Source: Ditylenchus dipsaci (Eukaryota > Nematoda > Chromadorea > Rhabditida > Anguinidae). Taken from it: DNA of 64,000 nt. Of the stretch, positions 12,161 through 28,900 are shown piece after piece. A model generated the notes under the pieces. It was not told where the DNA came from. It ran no database searches and saw nothing but the letters and a program-made list of their open reading frames with translations. Every line of letters begins with the position of its first letter. Positions within the stretch are counted from its first letter, which is position 1. The stretch lies in assembly GCA_004194705.1 (NCBI GenBank), contig SADC01000401.1:1-64000 (forward strand), given 5' to 3'. The translations under genes and the position numbers were made by a program.

Positions 12161-12400
12161 TAACGCCCTACGCCGTTAATTTGAGTCTTTGTACTAGGTT
12201 TTCAAAAAAAACTACTATAAGCAATGAAAAAATTTACGAGACTGAGATGCTCTTCGGCAACAAATGTGATTTCTTCACATATAAAGACCACAAAAATAAC
12301 AAACCTTTACATATCAACGTTCGACTCAGTGATATCTCGCGCTGATACAAATTTTATTGACAACGGAGAATAACATGTATAAGCTAACAGGCCCAATGAA

Positions 12401-12680
12401 CAACTATATTTCAACACTACCTTCCTCTTCTAGTTCGTCTTCATCACTTTCTTCAATATCGTCGAAATCTGGATGGAGTCTTTTTGCGTATCACACGCTT
12501 TCTTGCACAGATCGTAGAAATGAGACTAATTCATCAAAGTTCGGAACTTCATTGGACGGCTTTTCTTCCCATTCTACTAGCAGAGCATGCACCTATTGCT
12601 CCGACGTCAGCTGAGATTCACGGACCATACGGAACTGTTCCTCAGGAACAAACACGTGGATGCACGCGGAAGTCAGTGTT
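12401..12680 (-). pseudogene. Degraded acidic C-terminal protein fragment, transposon-associated
   Basis: The minus strand reads VEWEEKPSNEVPNFDELVSF and then YAKRLHPDFDDIEESDED before a stop near 12401, interrupted by two in-frame stops. The acidic tail recalls the end of the FLYWCH gene at 5680, but no domain could be named. Confidence 0.35.
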
Positions 12681-12975
12681 CGCATATAGGAAAAGCACTC
12701 CGCTGTAGCCAAATAAAACAAACATCAAACTTTCATTTAACTATAATTTCTGTATTTTTCACATCATTTTTTGTCTTGAAAAAATTAGTGAAAGTATGTG
12801 ATCTAGGTAGGTGGCAAGGTAGGTGGTAGAGTAGGTAGGTGGCAAGTTAGGATGGTTAGGTGGCCAGGTAGAGTAGGTAAATGGCCACGTGATTATCCCC
12901 CAAGTACCAGGAAGGTACCCCAAACACGTATATGCACCTGTTGTGTCTCCTTTCTCTTAATCCCTTCCCAGGAAT

Positions 12976-13073
12976 TTGTCCAGAGGTGGAGGCGTAGTGT
13001 ATTGGCAGCACGTTGGCCCGGTAATCCAAAAGAGCTGGTTCAATTCCAGCCACCACCATTTTCCTCTGGACAA
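12976..13073 (+). repeat. tRNA-like sequence with an extra flanking hairpin
   Basis: 12985-13058 folds like a tRNA: GGTGGAG acceptor pairs with CACCACC (one mismatch), T-arm GCTGG-TTCAATT-CCAGC, anticodon-arm-like TTGG..CCAA. It lacks U33 and a clean D-arm, so it is probably a SINE head or tRNA pseudogene. TTGTCCAGAGG (12976) and CCTCTGGACAA (13063) form an 11-bp stem outside the acceptor stem. Confidence 0.5.
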
Positions 13074-14070
13074 TCAATTCCATAACAGCACCCGAACCAT
13101 CAGGATAGAGCCCGAAGCACTTAATTACACCAAAACCGCCGACCCGAAAATTAATTCAAAAAGCAACATCATTCGCTATTTACAATTTTTTTGTGAAATA
13201 AAAGGTTGTTATTGTATTTCTCTAATAGAAAACATGGGGTTCGTATTTTTTTAAAATCCTGACAAGGGCTTTATAATAGAAGAGAGCTCTTGTGTATTTC
13301 GACCATGCCGCTCCGAAAAATATCAAAATAAGTGTAGTGAGCGAAACATTACTACTTATTGCATAGAACTCTAATAAACAGCAAAACAATGTGTATCGCA
13401 AGTAGCGGCTCTACCGAGAGATATTTTTACCTTCACTAAATACAGGAACAACCTACCTGTGGTCCCCTACTGGAAAGGCTGCTAATATGAAATGAACAAA
13501 ACACCCAACTTTTATTTAACTTTCATTTTTATGATGCAGAGTCATATCAAAAAAGGCCTTAACATCTTTTGAAAGTAGCAGAAAGAGTTTTAAAAAAACA
13601 AAACAGCTTTCCAAAAATTTTCAGGGCAGACAAAAGTCCAGACTTAACGCCGAGTTCAGCGCAAAAAGTTTAAAATAAAAAATTAGACCCCATTTTGAGC
13701 GCAGAACTTTTTTCTACAAGTTGATACCCGAGCAAAAATGTAGCGGTATCCGTTAGACCATATTACGCTCTTTCCAGCCCTGTTTGTTTCTTGCTGCTGT
13801 ATTTGGTGTTTAGACAAAAAGCTAATCTCTTGATCTTTAGAATCACTTGAGCTTATCACAGCAAAACTAAAATAATTTAATACAGTCAATTATCAGACTG
13901 CAGAGGCATGCACATTCATAATTGAAATAACTGAAAACAGGATTTCTTAACAGAAAGACCACAAAAAAATTCTAAAAATATGAGAAAAATATCGCGCGAC
14001 AAATTCTAAAAATATTAGAAAATGTCGCACGACAAATTCTAAAAATATTAGAATTTGTCTGGTAGCCGAT

Positions 14071-14339
14071 TACCGTATAACCTCTATTAAACGGGCATGC
14101 CCGTTTAATTTTCAACCCCTAAAAAAATCGAAATAAAAATATTTTGATTTTGAGATTTTTGGGTACTCAAAAAAATCTAAAAAGCGGAATCAACTAAGAT
14201 CGAGGTGATCAAGAAAACGCGAAAAACAGATTTGCAAAAAATTTTTTTTGCGCTGAGATATAGGTCCTTGAGGGTGCCCGTTTATTAGAGGGTGTCCGTT
14301 TATTGGAGGGTGTCCGTATTAATAGAGGTTTTACGGTAC
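14071..14339. mobile_element. Family-B palindromic MITE
   Basis: TA-flanked; CCGTATAACCTCTATTAAAC at left, inverse AATAGAGGTTTTACGG at right. It abuts the next element. Confidence 0.7.
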
Positions 14340-14524
14340 AGTCAAACCTCTATATAGCATCCCACAAGGGACCGGCCTGCCCGGATGCAATGTAGAGGTG
14401 GACGCAATATAGAGGGTCGATTATAGGTAATTTCTTTGCAGGCCAACCAAACCAAAAAAAAAAAGCGGATGCAATAAAGAGGTGGATGCAATGTAGAGGG
14501 TTGCTATATAGAGGTTTGACTGTA
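14338..14524. mobile_element. Family-A-ended palindromic MITE (GGGACCGG core)
   Basis: TA-flanked; CAGTCAAACCTCTATATAGC and its inverse at 14500-14522. It has a different core from the GTTCGTTCCC copies. Confidence 0.75.
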
Positions 14525-14650
14525 AATACTTCCGCACTTGGTACCCTAAAGGGTCACTAACTATGGACCATGCCAAATCCAGCTTAAATGACCGACTCAA
14601 TACCACATTATTTGAGATTAGTTTTTGAGTCAAATGTTTAGTCCCATCAA

Positions 14651-14657
14651 ATTTATT
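14651..14657 (-). promoter_or_regulatory. Probable polyadenylation signal of the NK-2 gene
   Basis: AATAAA on the minus strand, about 40 bases past the stop codon at 14695-14697. Confidence 0.4.
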
Positions 14658-14694
14658 TTTATTTCAATACATTTTAAGAAATTTAAGTACTAAT

Positions 14695-19202
<4,508 letters not shown>

Positions 19203-20707
19203 GTGCAAGGAGGAACGCCTTTTTTTGCACTCGACTCCACACTCAAACACACTTCTGCTCAACAACACCAAGAGTAGTAGTCCTTCAGGATTTTTGATTG
19301 GCGCCTTGAGTGGTGGTGTTAGCCAAGTGCCTTACAGCTTGAGCACCTAGTGAAGTAGCAGATGCTTATGAGTGTTATCAATAAGCTTCTTTGAAAAATA
19401 CTTTTAATTCAAGTCCCATTACCACAATACTACTTAGCCGAGTGAAATGGTTAGTTATTTGGGGTGGGGTTGGCTGGCTAGATCTAGTAGTTGTTGTTGA
19501 CAGTGGCTGGGTGAAGAAGCTGTCCTCCTTATCCACTTATTCTTTGCAATAGCTTGAGCGAAGAAGGGACAAATGAAGTGGATGACGGCACTTGAACTTA
19601 CTGCTCCTGCTACTACCTGTCCTCGTAAAACAAAGAGGATGGTAAAGGGCGTGCCAGTACTTTTGTATTTGCTACTTTGTGCTGCTTGCTTTGTGGTTCA
19701 CAGGCTAGAAGAGAAGAAACCGTATTTGTCTGCTACTACTAGTTACTACAGTCATTTAATATGGGGAGTGCCACAGCTATAGGATTTTTGTTTGCATAAC
19801 TTTTTGTCCTTTCTATCTGTTTTTTGTTGTGTTTAGGGGAATTATGTTTAATCTGCTGGCTTCTTTGGAAACTACAGTAGGAATGTTGTAAAGAAAATAA
19901 GAAAAGTATGTGAAAAAGTTAAAATTATTTATATTAGTTAAGCCTTTATAAAATTAATGTTACCTCATGAAGGCAAATTTTTTTAACACTTTTCATGTTG
20001 CCTTTACCAATTTTGGTTTTGGACGGTACGTGAAAATACCCACCTTTGTGGAAAAAAGTACTTGCCTTTTTGTTTAAGTCAAAAATACAGCAATATGATT
20101 CCTTTTTTAAGTGATAAGATTATCAGGTAGCCATGCGATTCTAGTTTCCGACGAAATATTATTTGTCGCAAGATATTTGCAAAATATAGCGTAAAAAACG
20201 TTAAAGTATGAATCAAATTTTTTTTCTGACCAGCATTGTTTAAGCGCCGAGACGAACTGAGGCAAAAAGAGCAGGCACTTTATCAGTATTCGGAGTTTCG
20301 GCGCTAGTAGCGAATACCCCCCCCCAAGCATCCGACCTTTAAAAATTGCTGTAACTACCCTTGCAAACAACAAGTTTAGGCTTAGCCCTTAGGCTTGGGG
20401 GTAGGCCAGCGTACGGAAGTTGTGACTAATGAAGAGTTTGCGCACATTTTCCGGGGTCTGGGACATATATTTGGGTACTTTTTACTAAAGTAAAAAAAGT
20501 GAAAATCGTTGGGGGGTATTCGCTACTAGCGTCGGAGTTTCAATTTGGTTTTGACCAATTTTAATCGACGCAGAATTAACGCAGAATTAAGAGTGTCAGA
20601 AGCCCACAAAATTACTGAATTACTCAAAATTGTTTTTTTTCGGATTTAACTTTTCAACCTCTCAATTAGTTTTAAATTTAAAATTTTTTGGGTCAGTGTC
20701 ACTTTAC

Positions 20708-21020
20708 AAGGGAGGGACCCTGACTGTGACCGGGGTGATATCGATAATTTTTTTATGTGCGTATTCTTGTAGAGCGTGCCCAAGTTCCTTATGAATCTGG
20801 CTCTGAAAGCTAACAAAAATGTTAAGAAAGACCCATGGCCCGAGGGTCAGCTATGAAAATCATTATATAGATATCTAGGTGTTTTTAGAACTTTGTGTGA
20901 CCCTTTTAACCTTCAGAGGTGGGGAGCAAGATTTGTCAGTAACTTGGGCACGCTCTACAAGAATACACAGAAAAAAATTGCGATCGAAGTTTCCCCAGGT
21001 CACAGTCAGAGTCCCTCCGC
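20708..21020. repeat. Palindrome with GACTGTGACC arms
   Basis: GGGACCCTGACTGTGACC at left is inverted as GGTCACAGTCAGAGTCCC at right; TTGTAGAGCGTGCCCAAG is inverted at about 20944. Confidence 0.65.
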
Positions 21021-21628
21021 TGTTATTTTATTCAATTTTTCTGAACTTTAAGTTTCATGCTTGACATAGCCATCACCTTTGCTTAATCCCTTTTTAATGT
21101 ATTGGCTAATCTATTAAAGCAAATATTATTGTTCTTCTTTGTTGACATTTTGTCAATCATCTATCAAATATCTTTACTATGCAGTTCTATTCTCTTTTCT
21201 TTCAGCCAATTCATATGTATATTTACTGTATTGAATTTCAGTGTTTGCTCATGCACGCGTGCCTTTTCTTCAATAGATTTAGCAATATATTAATATGTTT
21301 TGTCGATTAAAGAATTAAAAATAATAAAACTTGCTAAATGTATCTGCTACCTTTCTTACTACAAATTCAGCCTAATAGATTTTACGGCTCTATGTGTGTT
21401 CGCATCCCTTCTGAAAAAAAAAGTTGCCTTGGTCCTCGCTGTCGTTTTTTTGCAATTTTTATTAGATTTAATAATTCTCAAAAATTCTTTAATTTCAATA
21501 AATTTTCGTCATTGGACATCTGCTAAAACACCCAGATGTTATTTTCAGCTTCATATTGGTGGGACTGAGAATTTTCTCGATCTGCAAAAAGTACATATTT
21601 CCGTTGGAGTGATCTCGAAAGGACCACA

Positions 21629-21799
21629 AAGTCAAACCTTTTTAACCCGACACCCAGGGGACTGGCTTCAGGGTGTCGGGTCATGGAGGTGTCGGGTTAT
21701 AGGGGTTTTTTTTCTGTGAAGTGTCGAGTACCTGGCCAGAATCAAGTGTCAACAGGGTGTCGGCTTATCCGGGTGTCGGGTTAAAGAGGTTTGACTGTA
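21629..21799. mobile_element. Family-A-ended palindromic MITE (AACCCGACACCC variant)
   Basis: GTCAAACCTTTTTAACCCGA left and inverse TCGGGTTAAAGAGGTTTGAC right, followed by TGTA. Confidence 0.65.
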
Positions 21800-22273
21800 A
21801 GACAAAAACATGAGAATATACCAAAATAAAAAAATAGAAAAAATATGCAAAAAATAATGGGGAAACAAAGAAGAATTATATAATTTTTTGCAAAAAAACA
21901 TCAACAAGGTGGGCCTAACATATATTAACCTCGGTATGACGCCATCGAGAAGTCAGTCCAAGGGTTGGCGCTATATCGAGGTTTGACTGTATTTTTTTTA
22001 GTGTGTTTACTGAAAACTTATGCGTAGCCTTATAAGGTCACAAACTTTTTTGATGGACCGAAGATGTGTTCAAGAAGGAGCTTTTGGCGCACTTCATTAC
22101 TTTTTTGTTTGTATAGTCTCCATTTCAAAGCCACGCCGACATTGTGAGCATTACTAGCTAGAAAGTATCGCTACTGCTGTGAATAGCCAAAGTTTCTTTT
22201 TGCTATTTGCCTTATTTTGTTGTCTTTTCGGTAGCTTCTTTTGTAGATTAAGGTTGCTATATAGAAAAAGTAG

Positions 22274-22631
22274 ATACAGTAAACCTTCGATTTAACGTCA
22301 CCCCTCTCAAGTTCGTTCCCACCTAGGGTCCAACACTTTTTTCACCCTAATTTTCGAAACCTTCTGCCAGCTTTTTTTAGTCAGTCTACACCCTATTTTG
22401 CAATAGGGCTGTCGTTAAATCGAGTACTTGAGGGTCTTCTCGGCAAAGCTTGTCTAATTCGCAAAAGCAATCGTCAAAATCAGAATCTTTGCGATATTTG
22501 CGACTAAACTGGCCGAAGATAACTGGCAGGAGGTTTCGAAAATCAGGGAAAAAGTGTCGGACCCTAGGTGGGAACGAACTTGAGAGGGGTGACGTTAAAT
22601 CGAAGGTTTAAAAAATCGAAGGTTGACTGTA
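22274..22631. mobile_element. Family-A palindromic MITE
   Basis: TA-flanked; CAGTAAACCTTCGATTTAAC and inverse; core AAGTTCGTTCCCACCTAGG. The right end has a small duplication of the TIR segment. Confidence 0.75.
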
Positions 22632-22706
22632 AATTAATTTCTTGCGATATTGTTTGTCTCGAATTATTGATGCAGAAGACAAGCGAAAGTAATAAATAAA
22701 AATTTC

Positions 22707-22713
22707 TTTATTG
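22707..22713 (-). promoter_or_regulatory. Possible polyadenylation signal of the PLC gene
   Basis: AATAAA on the minus strand about 250 bases past the PLC stop (TAG at 22965-22967). Inferred from position only. Confidence 0.3.
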
Positions 22714-22964
22714 AATTTTAGAAATATAAAACCCATTTATGAGATCTTATTTGCATAGTTTTGTTAAATATCAATGAGACAGTAAAATAACTGATTTTAC
22801 ACAAGTTCTTAAACAGCAAAACAAAAACTAAGTGAAAGCAGAGCACCAGGGCAAACGCATTATTTAGGTTGATATCAGTTAAATCAGATTACAATTTTTA
22901 AAATAATATCAGACACAAAGTTTTTGTAATATCCAAAAAGATGAAACATATTTAGAAATAAAAT

Positions 22965-25900
22965 CTAGTTACGTGTAAGCATCCGTCCAGCTCTAGTCAA
23001 AGCCTAAAAAGAACTTTGGTAATTAAAAGAATTGGTTTGTCAGCGCAACTATAAATAAAAAATTCCGACACTATTAACGAAGACGCTCCCTACCCCTCCC
23101 AACAATTTTTCCTTTAAAATACTACTATAAAGTGCCTAAATCTATGACCTCGGAAATCTTAAAAAAGAATTGGGTTGGGGCGGCGCTATTTTAGTTTTTC
23201 AGAAATAACTGTAAATTTGAAATCTAAATTTAATTTATTGAGCATCTTATAGCTCTGAGATCTAACTTTCTAACCAGCTATCAGAATTCACTTACAAGGG
23301 AACCGATCGAACTGTACAATTCGATTCGAGAACTCCGACAATGCCATCTTGTAGAGTATAGTAGATTCACTATGTAGGATTTCAATATTTTTTCCTCACA
23401 GAAAGAAAAATAAAATTTGGAGACTCGAGAAACATGTTAAAAGAGACCAAAATTTCCTTGGTTCTCTTTGCGGATTTTCAAAAACATATTTTTTATAGTC
23501 ATTTTATAGTCAAGCCTCAATACAGTGAAACCCAAAGGTTCGATCCTCAACTGAGGCCAACACTTTTTTTCCATATGTGGGTGTGAAATAGTGTCGGAAA
23601 CTACTAGGGATCAAAGTTTTGTGGATGTCACCATATCAAGGGTATATTGTAAGCAAATACATTTTAAAAAATTCACACGGGGATCAAGCCAGTTTGGGGC
23701 TCGATGTTTCTCGAGTCTCCAGATTCGATTTTTCTGTCTGTTAGCAAAAAATATTGAAATTCTATCTAGCAACTCGAATATGCTTCACAAGATGGCATTG
23801 TCAGAATTTTTGAATTTAATCGTGCAGTGCTATCGGTTCTCTTGTGAGTAATTTAAGAATTTTTAATATTGCAAAATTTTGGTAGTTCAAAAATTTGATA
23901 GGGAGTTTCATTATTTTAATAAGTATTTCTAGTAATAGCCTCAAAAAAATGTGACTTACCTCTTCAGTGCGGTTGTTCAAATCGAGCCTTAACAGATGAG
24001 TGTTTTCGTTTAACTCATCTATTTTCTTGTTTTTTATAATCAGCAGCTTTCGATTCTCTTCCACGCCTCTGCGCACATATTTGTCTCCCAAGCGCTTATA
24101 TCTAAAATAGTATTTTTTAAAGATAAAAATATACATTTGATAACATACTCAATAGGAGAGCTTTTCTTAGTTATACCGCTGAGTTCTTCCAGCCTGGACT
24201 TGGCGTTTATTTTTTGGATTTCCTTGGTCTCTCTAAAAACAGAATAAATATATTTGTTGACTTTACTATAAAGTATTATTAACCTCTGAAAAGCCATTTC
24301 GATTACTTTCAGAGTTCTCTTCCGACTTTGTTCTATCAGGACCGACATAAGCTCGTTTTTCTAAACGTTATGTTAAGTTATTTGGTTCTATGTTATATTG
24401 GGTACCGACTTTTGAACTTGGTCTCCATCTACTTTTTTTTCGAAATTTCCGGCAATTTTTTTTAGACTTTTATTAAAATATTTTTAGTGAAAAGATTCAG
24501 GGAAAAGTTCCACAAGCTACTTAATTATACCGAATAAAGGATAGGGCTAGTTATTTTATTTACATGCGGTATTATTTTTTGAATTTCTATTTTCAAAGAC
24601 TAAGTCATAGTATAAAAATTTGTATTATGGATAATTTGGGCTGCCCCAGAATTATAGCTCGGAATACAGAAATTAAAAAAAAACATTATTCTACCCGGTA
24701 CCCCTTCCCTAAAAAGTGAAAAAAATTGTAAACATTTTTCGCCTTTTTTGTTGGGCTATGTAGTTGATTCTGTATTTTTGTTAGGATGTGAGTTTTTTGG
24801 GGTTTTGTGCCCAAAGGCATAGTTAAACTACTCAAAGCCTCAGTACACTTTTGACCTTACCCAACAAAGGAGGGGGTGTTTTCGTCCCGTGTTGAATTTT
24901 TTTCGTTATTTTTCAGGCTTAGGCAAAGATAGACTAGTTTATGTTAGAACAGACTCAAAGATAAGTCTTAAATATGTTTGAGTCCGTCCTAACATACGCT
25001 GGCCTACCTTTGCCTAATTCTAAAGCCTTAAATGTGAAAACAAACGCTCTGGCCTTAGGTATCTTCTCTCTTTTGTTCCTTTTTTTCAGCTCTCGGTTTA
25101 ACCAGACCGCTGTCATCCCTCGCTTTGGCCTTAGGTATCTTCTCTCTTTTGTTCCTTTTTTCAGCTCTCTGTTTGAAACCGAGAGCTGAAAAAAAAAGGA
25201 ACAAAAGAGAGAAGATACCTAAGGCCAAAGCGTAGCCAACACTCCAGGGTACTTCTAAACAACAGGGGTGAAGCCGAAACCCCCTCTACCCCTTTGTTGG
25301 ATAGAGCCACACTTTTCATACTCTTTCGTGTACTTTTTTTCTTTAAGCCCGCAAGACTCCCACGATTTGTATTTTTTGTCGTAGCCCAAAATATCACACA
25401 AAAGTAAATGACAACAAAGGACGAAATTTAATGTATAGCCTACCTAAAAAGCAAAAAGTTTAAAAAACATTAAAAAATTGAATTTTAAGGGGAGGGTAAC
25501 AGGTAAGATAGCTCCAAAAAAGATTCCTAAATTAACTCACTTCTTTGATAAACTTGGCATATGCAGCGACTGCCGACTTATTTACACTGCTATTAGTAGC
25601 TGAAGAAGCATTTGAAGAGGTGCTATGTGTGTTGCTAAGGCTTCTTGAATGCACCTGCAGACTACCACTGCCAGATCCATTTTTGGATCCCGCATCAGGA
25701 GCAGAAAACATAGCCAACACTCCAGGGTACTTCTTTTCAAAATGGCGCTCTAGTTTTTGATACTTTAGAGTTTCTTCCAGCTCTACAAGAGAAGGCAGAG
25801 AAGCATCTAATTTTTCCAGGTAGAACGTCTGTCGATTGGCCACAAATTCAGAGAGAACAGTGTATTTGCGCTCTCCCATTTTTCGGTGAGAAGGGGTCGA

Positions 25901-28900
25901 ATTTGTGGGTGGAGTGCCTGAGTGGGCTGTTCTTGGTGAGTCAAAGCCGTACAAACTGCTCTGCAAAAATTTTATTTTAGTCATCAGGATTTGTGAGATT
26001 TAGCTTTTTTATTACCTTATCAAAACTACTGGGACCTTCAGAAATCGAGCTTTTATGCTGCAGTCTAACTCCTGTAGGTGGCGTGGCAGTTGAACCCCTA
26101 GGCGGTGTCTCTGGTATTCTGTCTAAGGCAGTTGGACCAGCACTGGACAAGTCTTCCATGGATTCAGTTGGATTTAGTGCTAGGGGAGTAGGTAGATCTT
26201 CAGAGTTTTTGTCAGTTCCAGCACTCTCCAGGACTTCTAATAAAAGTCGGTTTTGCTCTTCACGAGACATTGCTTGATGTTCATCTTCTAGCAGTTCTGA
26301 CTCTCGGGCTGAAAATAAAATTTTGAGTTGTGTTTGAATGATTACCACAGAAAATAGCATACCTTTCACTTTGGACATGGCTTCAATAGGGTTTTGTAAG
26401 GCAGAGACCAGATCTTTGTGAGCATCACTAACATAGTCCTGTATATCTATGTGCACAAATAGAGTCACAGGACCTAGAGGTCTATTAAAGTTATTCCTGA
26501 GCACAATGTGCTTATAGCCTGATTGGATATGAGATATAGGCAAGATACGTTGGCCCAGCAGTCTCCCACTTTCTTCGAAAACACCAAAACGAACGAATGC
26601 TATTGCTGGCAGAATAATCTGGAATAAAAAATTTGCAAATTTTGAAAAAGTTAGTAAAAACAAACTTTTTCCAAGCTAAATCTACAGCTGGCCAAAGAAT
26701 TGTTGTCTACGAAAATAGTGTTGAGTCCATCAGATGTGATTGTTCTAGTCTTGAACATCTTCTTGTGGGAGTCTCCAGGTAATCCGTACAAGTCGACTTC
26801 CACGTAGACTGAAGGCCGCTTCTCGCACAAAAGACAAAACAGCTGGCCAGAGATTATCTAAAAATCAATACCATAAAAAATTTACAGTTTATAGAGACGT
26901 GTTCGACTATTCGTACCACTAAGAAGCTACAGATTATAAATTAAATAAAACCCGGCCAAAAGAACAAGATAAAGTCGAACCTCGCTATAGTGGCACCCCC
27001 AAAAGTTCTTTCCCGCCTAGGGTCCGACACTTTTTTTAGCCCCATTTTTTAAAAAATTTTCCAGTTCTGTTTTGACAGTCTGGTCCCAAATATCGTAAGG
27101 ATTCCGATTTTGCCGATCAAAATTTTTGAAAAAGGGGTGCCACTATATCGAGGTTTTACTTTTTTTAACTTACAATTTGTTTTCTTTCAAATAAACAATC
27201 GGCGACATCGGAATCCCTACAATATTTGGGACCAGACTGTCAAAACAGAACTGGAAAATGTTTTAAAAAATGGGGCTAAAAAAGTGTCAGACCCTAGGCG
27301 GGAATGAAATTTTGGGGGTGCCTTCATGGCGAGGTTCGACTGTATGGGCCATTCGAAAAGCAAGACCGTGACGTTTTCTAAAGATGCTCATCTCTTTTTA
27401 AGCCAATACTGAGCAATTTTTAAGTATTTTCGAATCTGATAAGCAACATTAGAAAAATTGAAGGAGGGGGAAAAGCTCTTTAGGATGAAAAATTCGGCCT
27501 CCGCGGCGCAGTGGATAGTGTTTTATAGACCGAAATGGTGCGCAGGTTCGATCCCACCTGTCGGCACGCTATTTATTTTGGACTGTTTGACCCATGTCTA
27601 GGAGTAATTGGAGTCGCTGATTCCGAATCTGGCGCTTAAAAGTGAAATTAACCCAAAACTTTGGTTGAACAAGCCAAAATAAAAAGCGTGCCACCAGGTG
27701 GGATCTAACTTGACATAAAACCGAAACGCTTACCCACTGCGTCACCGAGGCCGAATTTTTTAACTCAAGTAGCTTTTCTTTTCATTTAAAGAACCACAAA
27801 AAGAGAATAAACAACAATTCAGCTTTCGATTCAGTTTCAACTTAAAATTTGGGTAAAACGGAATTTTGCAGCTAATTTCGTTTGCAGCTAATTCTCGTAA
27901 TTTTGCAGCAAATTCTTGTAATCTTGCAGCAAATATTAGTGAATTTTGCGGGAATTCGAATTCCCTAGTCAAAAAATGACTTGGATCGCTCAGAATCCCA
28001 GCCCGGAGTGGTCAGAAGCCCCTGAAAGTTGGATTTTTGGGGGTTTACTAAAGGGGGAATAATTTTTTGCGAAAATTCGATTGGGCGGATCAGAATTCCG
28101 GTCCGACCGGCTTAATCGCTTAGAATTCCTCCCTGAACCACTCAAAACCGTCATAAACCTGAAATTCTGAGCGATTAAGCCGGTCGGACCGGAATTCTGA
28201 TCCGCCCAATCGAATTTTCGCAAAAAATTATTCCCCCTTTAAAATTACGAGAATTAGTTGCAAAATTACGAGAATTAGCTGCAAAATTCCGTTTTACCCT
28301 TAAAATTTTTGATTACATAATGAACGGAACTAACTGTAATAGAAAGCGAGTTGGGCACCACATTCTCTACTCGATCCAACTCAAAGGGATCAAATTTGGC
28401 ATTCGGTTTCCTCATGCAGCTGGGTTTCAACACAAAACCAGTTTTACCATTAACCTGCAAAATGACAGGAGGATATTAAAACTGCAAAAGTATAGTAAAA
28501 ACCTCGAAAAAGGCAGAATTCATTTGATTAGGTAGGTCAGGAGTTTGAAGATTGATGGCAGCCATCTGACACCCACAATTCCAAAAAATCAACGGCATGT
28601 AGTTGGAAGAGTCTACTCGAGAGCCTCTAGGATATACTCTTGTGATCTGGCGTTTGTTGTGGTTGACGAACGACTCAGCATGTTGTTTGAGCAGGTCTAT
28701 GGCTTTTGTTTCGTTCATGCTGTACATCTCTGAGCTGATTTGTCGATCTATAGGTTACTTAAGATTAAATAAACCCTGAATTGAGCTTTAAGAACTCACT
28801 GTCACAGTCCACAAAAGAAGTGAATTTGCCCATTGCCCGCATATAAGTGACTAATTCAGACAATTCAGTAACCAAAGGCTGACTCTGCAAAAACATTTCA

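Larger units (their letters stand above)
11188..14068. mobile_element. Composite terminal-inverted-repeat element with reiterated GTCGCGCGACA word
   Basis: Ends GGCTACCAGACAAGTTCTAA and the inverse TTTGTCTGGTAGCC; each end reiterates a word (TTCTAATATTTTTAGAA plus TTTGTCGCGCGACA), 11188-11280 and 13967-14068. Left flank GATTTAAT; the matching right flank GATTAAAT is recovered after removing two later TA-target MITEs. Inside are a nested element (11313-12160), a degraded coding region (12401-12680) and a tRNA-like sequence (12985-13058). Confidence 0.65.
19203..22964. other. Spacer between NK-2 5' end and PLC 3' end
   Basis: No further exon could be supported. It contains palindromes at 20283-20540 (GCGAATACCCCCC arms, with a TTAGGCTTAGCCC-type motif inside) and 20708-21020, two small family-A-ended elements (21629-21799; right end at 21991) and a full family-A copy (22274-22631). 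Regulatory DNA of the NK-2 gene may be here but cannot be recognised. Confidence 0.45.

Noticed and set aside
12357..12614. Ser-rich plus-strand open frame
   Set aside because: It is the antisense of the acidic coding remnant at 12401-12680.
12985..13058. Functional tRNA gene
   Set aside because: No U33, a poor D-arm and a mismatch in the acceptor stem; it lies inside a transposon.
21300..21719. 139-codon open frame, plus strand
   Set aside because: Overlaps a family-A-ended palindrome, composition is AT-driven, and no domain or splice support.
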